From an uncultured Methylocystaceae bacterium (GTDB lineage Bacteria; Pseudomonadota; Alphaproteobacteria; Rhizobiales; Beijerinckiaceae): a stretch of DNA of 32,735 nucleotides. Position numbers and translations under genes: made by a program. The stretch covers positions 1-32,735 of the forward strand of contig CALMZV010000155.1 in NCBI GenBank assembly GCA_937870755.1, given 5' to 3'. The notes under the pieces were generated by a model. The model was not told where the DNA came from. It worked only from the letters and a program-made list of their open reading frames with translations, and ran no database searches. Positions 13,916 to 21,470 of the stretch are shown in pieces. Positions within the stretch are counted from its first letter, which is position 1, and each line of letters begins with the position of its first letter.

Positions 13916-15343
13916 TCACCCGCGCGCGGCGTGCGAAAAAGCAGAACCGATGAGCAGCACGCAGGGACCGGCGGGCGCAGCGGCTTGCGTTTGCGCAACG
14001 ATGGTGGCCAGCGTGCCGACGACGGCCCGTTCGTCGGGCCAGCTTGCGCGCTCGACCAGCACCGCCGGCGTGTCGCCGGCGAGCCCTTCCTGCATGATCC
14101 GTTCGACCAGCGCGGGCATGGTGTGCACGCCCATGTAGACGACGGTGGACGCTTTCGGATCGGCGAGCGCGCGCCAGTTGAGATCGTCCGGCAGGCCGCC
14201 GGCGCGCGAATGGGCGGTGATGAATTGCAGGCGCCGCGCCTTGTCGCGTTCGGTCAGCGACGCCAGGAGCGCGGAGGCGGCGGCGGATGCGGCCGTCACG
14301 CCCGGCGTCACCTCCACGGCCAGCCCCGCCCGCTGCAGCGCCTCGATCTCCTCCGTGGCGCGGCCGAAGACCATCGGATCGCCGCCCTTCAGACGCGCGA
14401 CGACCTTGCCGGCGCCGACCAGCTCCACCAGCAACGCGGTGATTTCGTCCTGGCCGCAGGACGGCTTGTAGCCGCGCTTGCCGACGTTCAGCCGTTGCGC
14501 CTCGCGCCGCGCCATGTCCAGCACGCCCTGCGACACCAGATCGTCGTAGAGCACGACGTCCGCCGATTGCAGCGCGCGCACGGCGCGCAAGGTCAGAAGT
14601 TCCGGATCGCCCGGCCCGGCGCCGATCAGGATGGCGCGGCCGCGTGCGTTGGCGGCGACGGTTTCCGGCGCCTGCGCTTGCGCCAGCAGCGCCGCTCGGT
14701 CAGATTCCTGCGGCGCATCGTTGGGGCGCGCGAGCGCGCGCGCGGCGAACCGCTCCCAGAAATCGCGGCGGGCGCGAAACGTCAGCGCCAGCGCCTTCAG
14801 ATCGGCGCGCCAGGTCTGCGCGGCGCGCGCCCAGGCGGCGAAGCCCGCGGGCAACAGCGTCTCGATGCGCATGCGGATCGCCTGACCGAACACGGGCGCG
14901 GCGCCGTCGGTCGAAATGGCCACCACCAGCGGCGAGCGGTTGACGATGGAGCCGAACTGAAAATCGCAGAACTCCTGCCGGTCGATGGCGTTGACCAGCG
15001 CGCCGGCCGCGCGCGCGGCTGCGCGGAACGCCGGCGCGTCGATCGTCTCGTCGCAGATGGCGAGCACGGCGCCGGAGAGATCGTCCGACCGCCAGTCGCG
15101 GGCATGCAGCGTGACGCCCGGCCGACCTGCGAGGGCCGCGAGCGCCGCGCCGGGCGCCTGCGCGAACACATGCAGATCGGCGCCGGCGGCGGCGGCGAGT
15201 TCGGCCTTCCACGCGGCTGCGTCGGACCCGCCGGCCACCACAACGCGGCGACCGGACGCACGGACGAACACCGGCAGCGTGGCGAGCGCGTCCATGCGCC
15301 GGGCCGGTTCCGCGCCGGGTCTGCGCCGTTCGTTCGCGCTCAT
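13916..15343 (-). CDS. cysG: Siroheme synthase, multifunctional CysG
   Basis: CysG makes siroheme from uroporphyrinogen III through S-adenosylmethionine-dependent methylation, NAD-dependent dehydrogenation and iron insertion; siroheme serves sulfite and nitrite reductases. At 475 residues it has both halves. The N-terminal dehydrogenase/ferrochelatase (about 20-210) has a Rossmann start VVVAGGSDAA..K, where the usual GGG is AGG, then AICDE and NRSPLVVAISTDGAAPVF. The C-terminal methyltransferase (about 240-475) has LIGAGPGDPELLTLRAVRAL, VLYDDLVS, VARLKGGDPMVFGRATEE and VTPGVTAASA. The ATG at 15343 has GGAGAGAG about 7 nt upstream. It lies 67 nt downstream of the TonB-family gene on the same strand. 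No sulfite or nitrite reductase genes are present in the window. Confidence 0.95.
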   Translation of the reverse strand: MSANERRRPGAEPARRMDALATLPVFVRASGRRVVVAGGSDAAAWKAELAAAAGADLHVFAQAPGAALAALAGRPGVTLHARDWRSDDLSGAVLAICDETIDAPAFRAAARAAGALVNAIDRQEFCDFQFGSIVNRSPLVVAISTDGAAPVFGQAIRMRIETLLPAGFAAWARAAQTWRADLKALALTFRARRDFWERFAARALARPNDAPQESDRAALLAQAQAPETVAANARGRAILIGAGPGDPELLTLRAVRALQSADVVLYDDLVSQGVLDMARREAQRLNVGKRGYKPSCGQDEITALLVELVGAGKVVARLKGGDPMVFGRATEEIEALQRAGLAVEVTPGVTAASAAASALLASLTERDKARRLQFITAHSRAGGLPDDLNWRALADPKASTVVYMGVHTMPALVERIMQEGLAGDTPAVLVERASWPDERAVVGTLATIVAQTQAAAPAGPCVLLIGSAFSHAARG

Positions 15344-15410
15344 CGCTCTCTCCAGTTGGGTCCGTCCCGACGCGCTTATGTCGGATTGCGTCCGCGCGCA
15401 ATGACGCCGG

Positions 15411-16406
15411 TCATCGGCAGGAGACTGCGACCGGCACGTTGACGCCCGAACGGCCGGAAGGCGCCGGGAACGGGCCGGCGCGGCGCACGGCGGACAGCGC
15501 GGCCGCGTCCAGCGCGCCGTTGCCGCTCGCGCGCGTGAGCGCCGCCCCCGCGACGCGCCCGGTGGCGCCGATCGACAGGGCCACAACCACGCGGCCGGCC
15601 CCTGCGCCCGGGCAGGTGGAGCCGACCGCCGCGGCGACCGCGCGGGCGACGATGGCGCGGTAGGCGCCGGCGTCGAAATCGTCGCGCACGCCGGCCGCGC
15701 CGACGGGCGCGCGGGCGGCCAGCCGCACCGGCGCGGGCCTTTCGGCGTCCCGCTCCTGAGCGGCCGCCTCGCGGCGCGCCTGCTCACGGCGACGCTGCTC
15801 CTGCCGGCGCGCCTCGACGGCGCGGGCTTGCGCACGGGCTTGCGCACGGGCTTCCGCGCGCTCTTGGACGCGCTCTTGGGGGCGCTCTTGGGGACGCTCT
15901 TGCGCCCGATCCTGGGGACGCTCCGGCTCGCGGTCGCGGGCGGCCTGGCGGCGCATGTCCTCGACATGCGCGGGCGCGGCCGTCCGGTCCTCGGGCGGCG
16001 CGAGGGCGGCGACCGGAGGCGGCTGAGGGATCGGCGGCGGTTCGGCGGCCGCCGCCTGCGCGGCGGGCGGCGGGGGCGGGACCGCGACGAGGGCGGGCGG
16101 TTCCTGCGCCACGGGCGGGAGCCCGGCGGGCGGCGGCTCGACCGGCGCCGGCGCCTCCAGCACGATCTCGACCGGGATTTCGGCGCTCGGATCGGATCGC
16201 CCTGCGACCGCGAACATGAGCGTGGCGGCGAGCGCCGCGCCGTGGAACGCGCCGGATGCGAACAGCCAGCCCAGCGAACGCGCCCCCGACTGCGCGGGCG
16301 TCGCCAGCGGCGCGGCGATTTCGCCCGGCCGGATCGCCGCGGCGAACGCGTCGGCGGCCGGGTTGGGCGCGATCGGTTCGGAAATGGGCGACCGCCAGGA
16401 AAACAA
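15411..16406 (-). CDS. TonB-family energy transducer (start uncertain)
   Basis: TonB links the proton-motive force at the inner membrane to outer-membrane receptors. This protein of about 331 residues has a single membrane helix (SLGWLFASGAFHGAALAATLMFAV), then a long Pro-rich periplasmic span (APAPVEPPPAGLPP..., PPPPPAAQ). An Arg/Gln/Glu-rich repeat stretch (QERPQERPQERVQERAEARAQARA) follows, then a C-terminal TonB domain (GAYRAIVARAVAAAV...GRVVVALSIGATGRVAGAALTRASGN..LDAAALSAVRRAGPFPAPSG). No ATG exists at a sensible place; TTG 16406 is my best start, with TTG 16490 as the alternative, and neither has a good ribosome site. The basic repeat region is odd, since TonB spacers normally alternate Lys-Pro and Glu-Pro. 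No exbB/exbD or receptor gene is adjacent. Confidence 0.78.
   Translation of the reverse strand: MFSWRSPISEPIAPNPAADAFAAAIRPGEIAAPLATPAQSGARSLGWLFASGAFHGAALAATLMFAVAGRSDPSAEIPVEIVLEAPAPVEPPPAGLPPVAQEPPALVAVPPPPPAAQAAAAEPPPIPQPPPVAALAPPEDRTAAPAHVEDMRRQAARDREPERPQDRAQERPQERPQERVQERAEARAQARAQARAVEARRQEQRRREQARREAAAQERDAERPAPVRLAARAPVGAAGVRDDFDAGAYRAIVARAVAAAVGSTCPGAGAGRVVVALSIGATGRVAGAALTRASGNGALDAAALSAVRRAGPFPAPSGRSGVNVPVAVSCR
15825..15923. repeat. Imperfect 12-bp tandem repeats in the TonB-family gene
   Basis: Runs of 12-bp units (GCTTGCGCACGG-type, then GCGCTCTTGGGG-type on the plus strand) encode the tetrapeptide-like repeats ARAQ and QERP of the periplasmic spacer. The units are in frame, so copy changes would alter the spacer length. 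Confidence 0.75.
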
Positions 16407-16595
16407 GGGTGACGCTCGACGCTGTCTGGCCGCGCGGGGCGCGGGGTGAAACGGAGCCGGCAGAAAACACGTGCGCCATGGGCGCGTCAAACGCTTCGGT
16501 CCTGCGCGTCGTCGCTGCGCTTCGGGCGCGGCGCGCCGGTCCTTATCGACCGATGTGCGAAAACGCTCCGCCGCCCGCGCGACCGGAGCCCGCAC

Positions 16596-16627
16596 GAAGA
16601 AGCTCCCGCCGCTTGCGCGACGGGAGC
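16596..16627 (-). terminator. Likely terminator downstream of cytochrome c
   Basis: On the minus strand an 11-bp stem with one mismatch (GCTCCCGTCGC / GCGGCGGGAGC), a GCAA loop, and then TTCTTC. It lies 25 nt past the cytochrome c stop. The T-run is imperfect. The remaining sequence up to the TonB-family start (16407-16595) shows no gene. Confidence 0.6.
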
Positions 16628-16651
16628 CCGATGACTTCGAAAAAAACCGGC

Positions 16652-17047
16652 TTACTTCTTCTTGCCGTCCGCGCCGAACTGGCCGAGAAAGGCCCAGAGG
16701 TTCTCGATGTCGGCTTCCGACGTCAGGCCGGCGAACACCATCTTGGTGCCGGGAATCTTGGCCTTCGGGTTCTTGATGTATTCCTTGTAGGTCGCCTCGT
16801 CCCAGGTCAGGCCCGAGTTCTTGTTGGCGTCCGTATAGGAATAGCCCTCGACGGTGCCGGACTTGCGGCCCACGATGCCGTTGAGCTGCGGACCGACGGC
16901 GTTCTTGGCGCCTTCGCCGATCTGATGGCAGATCTTGCATTTGGCGAAGACTTTCTCGCCCGCGGCGGCGTCGCCCGCGGCGGCGGCCGGTCCGGCGGCG
17001 AACGCGGCAAGTCCCAAAGCAAACGTCATTGCGGCAATTTTCTTCAT
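16652..17047 (-). CDS. Periplasmic class I cytochrome c (c2-like)
   Basis: This 131-residue electron carrier has a signal peptide at residues 1-24 (MKKIAAMTFALGLAAFAAGPAAAA, cleavage before GDAAAG). The single heme site is CKICH (C37, C40, H41). The expected methionine ligand is M103 in IPGTKMVFAG. GPQLNGIVGRKSG and FLGQFG match the soluble cytochrome c2/c550 group, which carries electrons between the bc1 complex and terminal oxidases or dehydrogenases. The C-terminus is Lys-rich (GKKK). The ATG at 17047 has an excellent AAGGAAGGA site. The 261-bp region upstream (17048-17308) holds no gene and presumably its promoter. Confidence 0.93.
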   Translation of the reverse strand: MKKIAAMTFALGLAAFAAGPAAAAGDAAAGEKVFAKCKICHQIGEGAKNAVGPQLNGIVGRKSGTVEGYSYTDANKNSGLTWDEATYKEYIKNPKAKIPGTKMVFAGLTSEADIENLWAFLGQFGADGKKK

Positions 17048-17308
17048 CGATCGTCCTTCCTTCACCGTCGTCACCCTGGCGCCGGCGGCGCCATCGGTCC
17101 CTTCAAAAACATCCCGCGACAAGTCGTGGTTCCGAAACCCGTTCCCGCCGAACTATGCCAGACATCTATCCGAAATCAATCGCCGGCGCCCAGTCTCGAG
17201 GCTCGCCATTCGTCCAGTCCCCATGCTCGGAACGCGTGTAATCCGAAGGCGCTGAACGCGACCTGAACATTGTGCGGCTTTTTGTCTCGCGCGCCCGACG
17301 TCGAAGCC

Positions 17309-18418
17309 TCACCGCGCAGGTTGTCGGAAATGTTTCGACAGTTTCAGCCCCTGCGCCTGATAGTTGGACTGCAAGCCGGCGCCGTAGAGCGTGCGCGGGC
17401 GCTCGGCCATCCGCTCGTAGACGAGACGGCCGACGATCTGTCCGTCCTCCAGGATGAACGGCACATCGTGCGAGCGCACTTCCAGCACCGCGCGGGCCCC
17501 CGCCCCGCCCGCCTCCGAGGCGCCGAAACCGGGGTCGAAAAAGCCTGCGTAATGCACGCGAAACTCGCCGACGAGCGGATCGAACGGCGTCATCTCGGCC
17601 GCATGGTCCGGCGGCACGCGCACCGCCTCCTTGGAGGCGAGGATGTAGAATTCGCCTGGATCGAGCACCAGATCGCGCCGCCCCGCGCGCCCGCGCGCGA
17701 AAATCGGCTCCCAGAAATCCTCCGCCGCGCAGGCGCCCGTCACGTCCACATCGATGAGGCCGGTGTGGCGCTTGGCGCGCCAGCCGACGAGACCGTCCGC
17801 GTCGAACCCCGACAGATCGACCGACACCGCGACGCCGCCGGAAATCGACGGTTCGGCGCTGGTCACCAGCGCTTCGGCCGCGTGCAGCGCGCGGTGGGCG
17901 GCGTCGTCGAGCCGCGCCTGACCGCGCCGGAACCGGATCTGCGACAGGCGCGAGCCGGTGCGCACGAGCGCGGGGAACGTGCGCGGCGAGATTTCCGCAT
18001 AGAGCGGTCCGGCGTAGCCCGGCGCGATCTGGTCGAAGGCGCGCGCGCGGTCGCAGATGACGCGCGTGAACACGTCGATGCGGCCGGTGGAGGATTTCGG
18101 ATTGGTCGAGGCGGCGACATCGTCCGGCAGCGCCAGCCCCTCGAGCAATTCGCACAGGTAGACGCAGCCCGTTTCCAGAACCGCCCCGCCGGTGAGGTCG
18201 ATCTCGTGCAGCGCAAGCTCGCCGATGCGGTCGGCGACCGGGCGCTCCTGCGGCAGGAAACTCGCGCGCATGCGAAACGCGCGGCGACCCAGCCGCAGGT
18301 CAAGGCTGGCGGGCTGCACCTGGCCGGACGCGAAAGGGGCGGCGCGGATGGCGCCGGCGCGGGCCATCGCCTCGATCTGATGGCCGGCGAAAATGCCGGC
18401 GCGGCCTGTGTCCGTCAC
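17309..18418 (-). CDS. dcd: 2'-deoxycytidine 5'-triphosphate deaminase, double-domain form
   Basis: dCTP deaminase converts dCTP to dUTP for thymidylate synthesis. Single-domain Dcd has about 190 residues; this 369-residue protein is the tandem form known from Rhizobiales. The N-terminal half has QPASLDLRLG (about 35-44), STNPKSSTGRIDVFTRVICD (about 104-123, the Ser-Ser/Arg nucleotide region) and a Tyr-rich turn (PGYAGPLYAEISPRTF). The second half repeats the fold: GEFYILASKEAVRVPPDHAAEM and GEFRVHYAGFFDPGFG, then RSHDVPFILEDGQIVGRLVYERM. The GTG at 18418 is the start (GGGGAG about 7 nt upstream). It is divergent from metZ, with the metZ riboswitch between them. Whether both halves are catalytic cannot be decided by eye. 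Confidence 0.9.
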   Translation of the reverse strand: MTDTGRAGIFAGHQIEAMARAGAIRAAPFASGQVQPASLDLRLGRRAFRMRASFLPQERPVADRIGELALHEIDLTGGAVLETGCVYLCELLEGLALPDDVAASTNPKSSTGRIDVFTRVICDRARAFDQIAPGYAGPLYAEISPRTFPALVRTGSRLSQIRFRRGQARLDDAAHRALHAAEALVTSAEPSISGGVAVSVDLSGFDADGLVGWRAKRHTGLIDVDVTGACAAEDFWEPIFARGRAGRRDLVLDPGEFYILASKEAVRVPPDHAAEMTPFDPLVGEFRVHYAGFFDPGFGASEAGGAGARAVLEVRSHDVPFILEDGQIVGRLVYERMAERPRTLYGAGLQSNYQAQGLKLSKHFRQPAR

Positions 18419-18461
18419 GGTGCGCTCCCCTGCCCTGTCCCGCGTTTAGCGGAACCGCGCG

Positions 18462-18490
18462 TTGACGCCAACTCCGACCCTCGTGTAGGA
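18462..18490 (+). promoter_or_regulatory. Possible sigma-70 promoter of metZ
   Basis: TTGACG (18462-18467), 17 nt, GTAGGA (18485-18490). The -35 is good and the -10 poor. The predicted start lies at the beginning of the SAM-II element, which is where it should be. Confidence 0.4.
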
Positions 18491-18498
18491 ACGCGCTC

Positions 18499-18560
18499 AC
18501 GTGGTCATTTGAGCCGGCCGGCTTGTCGCCACGCGCAACCAAATGACTAAAAGGCCGGGG
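18499..18560 (+). promoter_or_regulatory. SAM-II riboswitch upstream of metZ
   Basis: The element matches the SAM-II (SAM-alpha) aptamer. P1 is CGTGG (18500-18504) with CCACG (18529-18533). The pseudoknot strand TCATTT (18505-18510) pairs with AAATGA (18541-18546), and the conserved TTGAGCCGG, GGCTTG and CTAAAAGGCC blocks are present. It binds S-adenosylmethionine and lowers expression of methionine genes, usually by hiding the ribosome site. Here about 57 nt separate it from the metZ ATG, a longer gap than usual; no obvious terminator lies in that stretch. Confidence 0.9.
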
Positions 18561-18616
18561 CTTCAGACGATTTTCCGTCCGTTGGCGCCAGCCGGCCGTT
18601 CCGCCGAGGACCGATC

Positions 18617-19810
18617 ATGAGCGCCACAGATTTCACCAGACTGCGCCCCGCCACGCGGCTCGTTCACGGCGGCGCGATGCGCTCGGGCTTCGGCGAAACC
18701 TCGGAGGCGCTGTTTCTCACCCAGGGCTATGTCTACGCCAGCGCCGAGGAGGCGGAAGCGCGCTTCAAAGGCGAAAGCCCCGGCTTCGTCTATTCCCGTT
18801 TCTCCAACCCCACGGTCGCGATGTTCGAGGAGCGGATGGCGCTTCTGGAAGGCGCCGAGGCCGCGCGCGCGACCGCAAGCGGCATGGCGGCGGTGACGGC
18901 GGCGTTGATGAGCCTGGTGAAGGCCGGCGACCATGTGGTGGCCGCGCGCGCGCTGTTCGGCTCGTGCCTCTACATCGTCGACGAATGGCTGCCGCGGTTC
19001 GGCGTGACCTCGACGCTGGTCGAGGGAACCGATCTCGCGCAATGGCGCGCCGCCATGCGGCCGAACACCAAAGCGTGCTTCCTCGAAAGCCCGACCAACC
19101 CGCAGCTCGACGTGCTCGACATCGCCGCGATCGCGGAGATCGCGCATGCGGGCGGCGCGAAACTTGTGGTCGACAACGTGTTCGCCACCCCGCTGCTGCA
19201 AAGCCCGCTCAAACTCGGCGCCGATGTCGTCGTCTATTCGACGACCAAGCACATCGACGGACAGGGGCGGTGCCTGGGCGGCGCCATCCTGGCCGCGCGC
19301 GAGCTGATCGACGGCGTGATTCACAACATCCTGCGGCAGACCGGGCCGACCATCTCGCCGTTCAACGCATGGGTGATGCTGAAGGGGCTGGAAACGCTGC
19401 CGCTGCGCGTGAACCAGCAATGCGCGTCGGCCGCCCGCATCGCCGACGCGCTCGCCGATCTGCCGGTGGTGGCGCGCACGCTCTATCCGTTCCGCGCCGA
19501 CCATCCGCAGGTCGCGCTGGCCAGAAAACAGATGAATGCGGGCGGCACCGTCGTCTGTTTCGAGATTCTCGGCGGCAAACAGGCGGCGTTCCGTTTCGCC
19601 AACGCGCTCGGAATCGTGAAAATCTCCAACAATCTCGGCGACGCCAAGAGCCTCATCACCCATCCGGCGACCACGACGCACCAGCGGCTGGCGCCGGAAA
19701 CGCGCGCGACGATGGGCATCACCGAGGGCATGTTGCGGCTGTCGGTCGGACTGGAGGACGTGGACGATCTCCTGGACGACATCGCGCAGGCGGCGCGGGC
19801 GGCGGCATAA
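18617..19810 (+). CDS. metZ: O-succinylhomoserine sulfhydrylase
   Basis: MetZ is a PLP enzyme that makes homocysteine from O-succinylhomoserine and sulfide, the direct sulfhydrylation route of methionine synthesis. The 397-residue Cys/Met-metabolism fold shows QGYVYASAEEAEARFKGE (36-53), YSRFSNPTVAMFEERMALLEGAE (59-81), ESPTNPQLDV (157-166), VDNVFATP (185-192), the PLP lysine K211 in YSTTKHIDGQGRCLGG, and a C-terminal LSVGLEDVDDLLDD. GAGGA lies 7-8 nt before the ATG. Expression is probably reduced by SAM through the upstream SAM-II element. The stop is 41 nt before apaG, so the two and argE are likely co-transcribed. Confidence 0.95.
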   Translation: MSATDFTRLRPATRLVHGGAMRSGFGETSEALFLTQGYVYASAEEAEARFKGESPGFVYSRFSNPTVAMFEERMALLEGAEAARATASGMAAVTAALMSLVKAGDHVVAARALFGSCLYIVDEWLPRFGVTSTLVEGTDLAQWRAAMRPNTKACFLESPTNPQLDVLDIAAIAEIAHAGGAKLVVDNVFATPLLQSPLKLGADVVVYSTTKHIDGQGRCLGGAILAARELIDGVIHNILRQTGPTISPFNAWVMLKGLETLPLRVNQQCASAARIADALADLPVVARTLYPFRADHPQVALARKQMNAGGTVVCFEILGGKQAAFRFANALGIVKISNNLGDAKSLITHPATTTHQRLAPETRATMGITEGMLRLSVGLEDVDDLLDDIAQAARAAA

Positions 19811-19851
19811 AGGGTTTGTCGGCCGGCGCGAAACAGCGCTAACATCGCGCC

Positions 19852-20244
19852 ATGTACAGCGCGCTCACGCATGGCGTTCAGGTGACGGTCGTTCCGGCCT
19901 TTCTGCCCGAACAGTCCGATCCGTCGGAGAGCCGTTACGTGTGGTCGTACGAAATCGAGATCGCCAATCTCGGGGCCGCGACGGTGCAGCTCGTCTCGCG
20001 GCACTGGATCATCACCGACGCCGCCGGCCGGCGCGAGGACGTGCGCGGGCCGGGCGTCGTCGGCGAACAGCCGATCCTGCGCACCGGCGAGACGTTTCGC
20101 TACATGTCCGGCTGCCCCCTGACGACGCCCTCGGGCATCATGGTGGGAACCTTCCGCATGGTGGACGAGGAAGGGCGGGCGTTCGACGTGGAGGTTCCGG
20201 CTTTTTCGCTCGACTCGCCGTTCGCCCGCAAGGTGCTCAATTGA
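19852..20244 (+). CDS. apaG: ApaG domain protein
   Basis: This 130-residue protein has the ApaG fibronectin-III-like fold. In enterobacteria apaG (corD) affects Co2+ and Mg2+ efflux, but the exact role is unknown. The typical features are the N-terminal VQVTVVPAFLPEQSDP, the core YVWSYEIEIANLGAATVQLVSRHWIITDA, and the glycine-rich GRREDVRGPGVVGEQPILRTGETFRYMSGCPLTTPSGIMVGTF, which includes the GxGxxG-like loop VRGPGVVG. It lies between metZ and argE, an arrangement I recall from other Rhizobiales. Its stop overlaps the argE start (TTGA). Confidence 0.95.
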   Translation: MYSALTHGVQVTVVPAFLPEQSDPSESRYVWSYEIEIANLGAATVQLVSRHWIITDAAGRREDVRGPGVVGEQPILRTGETFRYMSGCPLTTPSGIMVGTFRMVDEEGRAFDVEVPAFSLDSPFARKVLN

Positions 20245-21398
20245 GCGCCGCGCTCGAACGCGCGCTGGCGCTCGCCGAGGCGCTGATCGCCTTCGATACG
20301 GAAAGCCCGAAATCGAACCGCGCGCTGGTGGCCTATGTCGGGGATTATCTCGAACGGTTCGGCGTGCGCATGCTGCGCGCGCCGAACGCCAACGGCGAGA
20401 AGGAAGCGCTGCTGGCGACCATCGGTCCGCTGCGCGACGGCGGCGTGGTTCTGTCCGGCCATACCGACGTCGTTCCGGTCGCCGGACAGGCGTGGACGCG
20501 CGACCCGTTCACCGCATGGCGCGCCGAGGGGCGGCTCTACGGGCGCGGCGCGACCGACATGAAGGGGTTCGACGCGGTCTGTCTGGCGATGGTTCCCGAA
20601 TTTCTCGCCGCCGATCTCAAGCGGCCGATCCACATTCTGCTCAGCTACGACGAAGAAACCACGTGCGAGGGGTCGCTCGATTTCATCCGGCGGTTCGGCG
20701 CCGATCTGCCGCGGCCGTCCGTCGTGCTGGTGGGCGAGCCGACGCGCATGCAGGTCGCCGACGCGCACAAAAGCGTGGCCACCTATCACACGCGCGTGCG
20801 CGGTCATGAATCGCATTCCGCGCGCATGCACGAAGGCGTGAGCGCGGTGCAGGTGGCGGCCGAACTCGTCGTGGCGCTGGTGGCGCTCGGGGAGGAGCTT
20901 GCCGGCGCGGCGCGGTCCGAGCGGTTCGATCCGCCTTCGTCCACGGTGCATGTTGGCACGATCGCCGGCGGCACGGCGCGCAACATCATGGCGCGCGATT
21001 GCGCGTTCCACTGGGAGTTTCGCGGATTGCCGGGCGTGGACATCCGCACCGCCTACGATCGCTTCCAGCAGATCGCCGACGATGTGGCGGCGCGGCGCTT
21101 CAAGGGGTTCGCCGACTGCTTCATCGAAACGGAGATCGAGGTCGAGGTTCCCGCGCTCGCGCCCGAAACCGGTTCGGCCGCCGAGACGCTGGCGCTACGG
21201 CTCGCCGGCGCCAACAGCACCGTCGCCGTGCCGTTCGCCACCGAGGCGGGCCAGTTCCAGACGCGCGCCATTCCCACGGTCGTATGCGGGCCGGGCGACA
21301 TCGCCCAGGCGCACCAGCCGGACGAATTCGTCGAGATCGCGCAACTGCGGGCCTGCGTCGATTTCATGATGCGGCTGAAGGACGAACTGTCGCGCTGA
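20241..21398 (+). CDS. argE: Acetylornithine deacetylase
   Basis: ArgE hydrolyses N-acetylornithine to ornithine in arginine synthesis; it is a cytosolic di-zinc M20 peptidase-family enzyme. The 385-residue protein shows the metal ligands H74 and D106 (SGHTDVVP, YGRGATDMKG), the catalytic E138/E139 pair (YDEETTCEGS), E166 (VGEPTRM) and a C-terminal His in AHQPDEFV. The dimerisation region includes KSVATYHTRVRGHESHSARMHEG. The start is TTG 20241, which overlaps the apaG stop as TTGA; the next in-frame ATGs would remove the N-terminal helix. The related succinyl-diaminopimelate desuccinylase is less likely given the overall match, but the two are easily confused. Confidence 0.9.
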   Translation: MSAALERALALAEALIAFDTESPKSNRALVAYVGDYLERFGVRMLRAPNANGEKEALLATIGPLRDGGVVLSGHTDVVPVAGQAWTRDPFTAWRAEGRLYGRGATDMKGFDAVCLAMVPEFLAADLKRPIHILLSYDEETTCEGSLDFIRRFGADLPRPSVVLVGEPTRMQVADAHKSVATYHTRVRGHESHSARMHEGVSAVQVAAELVVALVALGEELAGAARSERFDPPSSTVHVGTIAGGTARNIMARDCAFHWEFRGLPGVDIRTAYDRFQQIADDVAARRFKGFADCFIETEIEVEVPALAPETGSAAETLALRLAGANSTVAVPFATEAGQFQTRAIPTVVCGPGDIAQAHQPDEFVEIAQLRACVDFMMRLKDELSR

Positions 21399-21470
21399 GG
21401 GGCCGCCGCCTTGCAGGGCGGTTGCCGGCGAGCTATGCCGCGACCCAATGAAACCGGGAGGTAGGACACA

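Noticed and set aside
12158..15442. Long plus-strand open frame antisense to fumC and cysG
   Set aside because: It crosses two well-supported minus-strand genes and the KGG gene, is composed of Arg/Ala/Gly-rich shadow sequence and has no domain.
17105..17140. EcfG-like site before the cytochrome c gene
   Set aside because: On the minus strand GGAAC is followed by 18 nt before GTT, one more than the allowed spacing, and the base before GTT does not fit CGTT.
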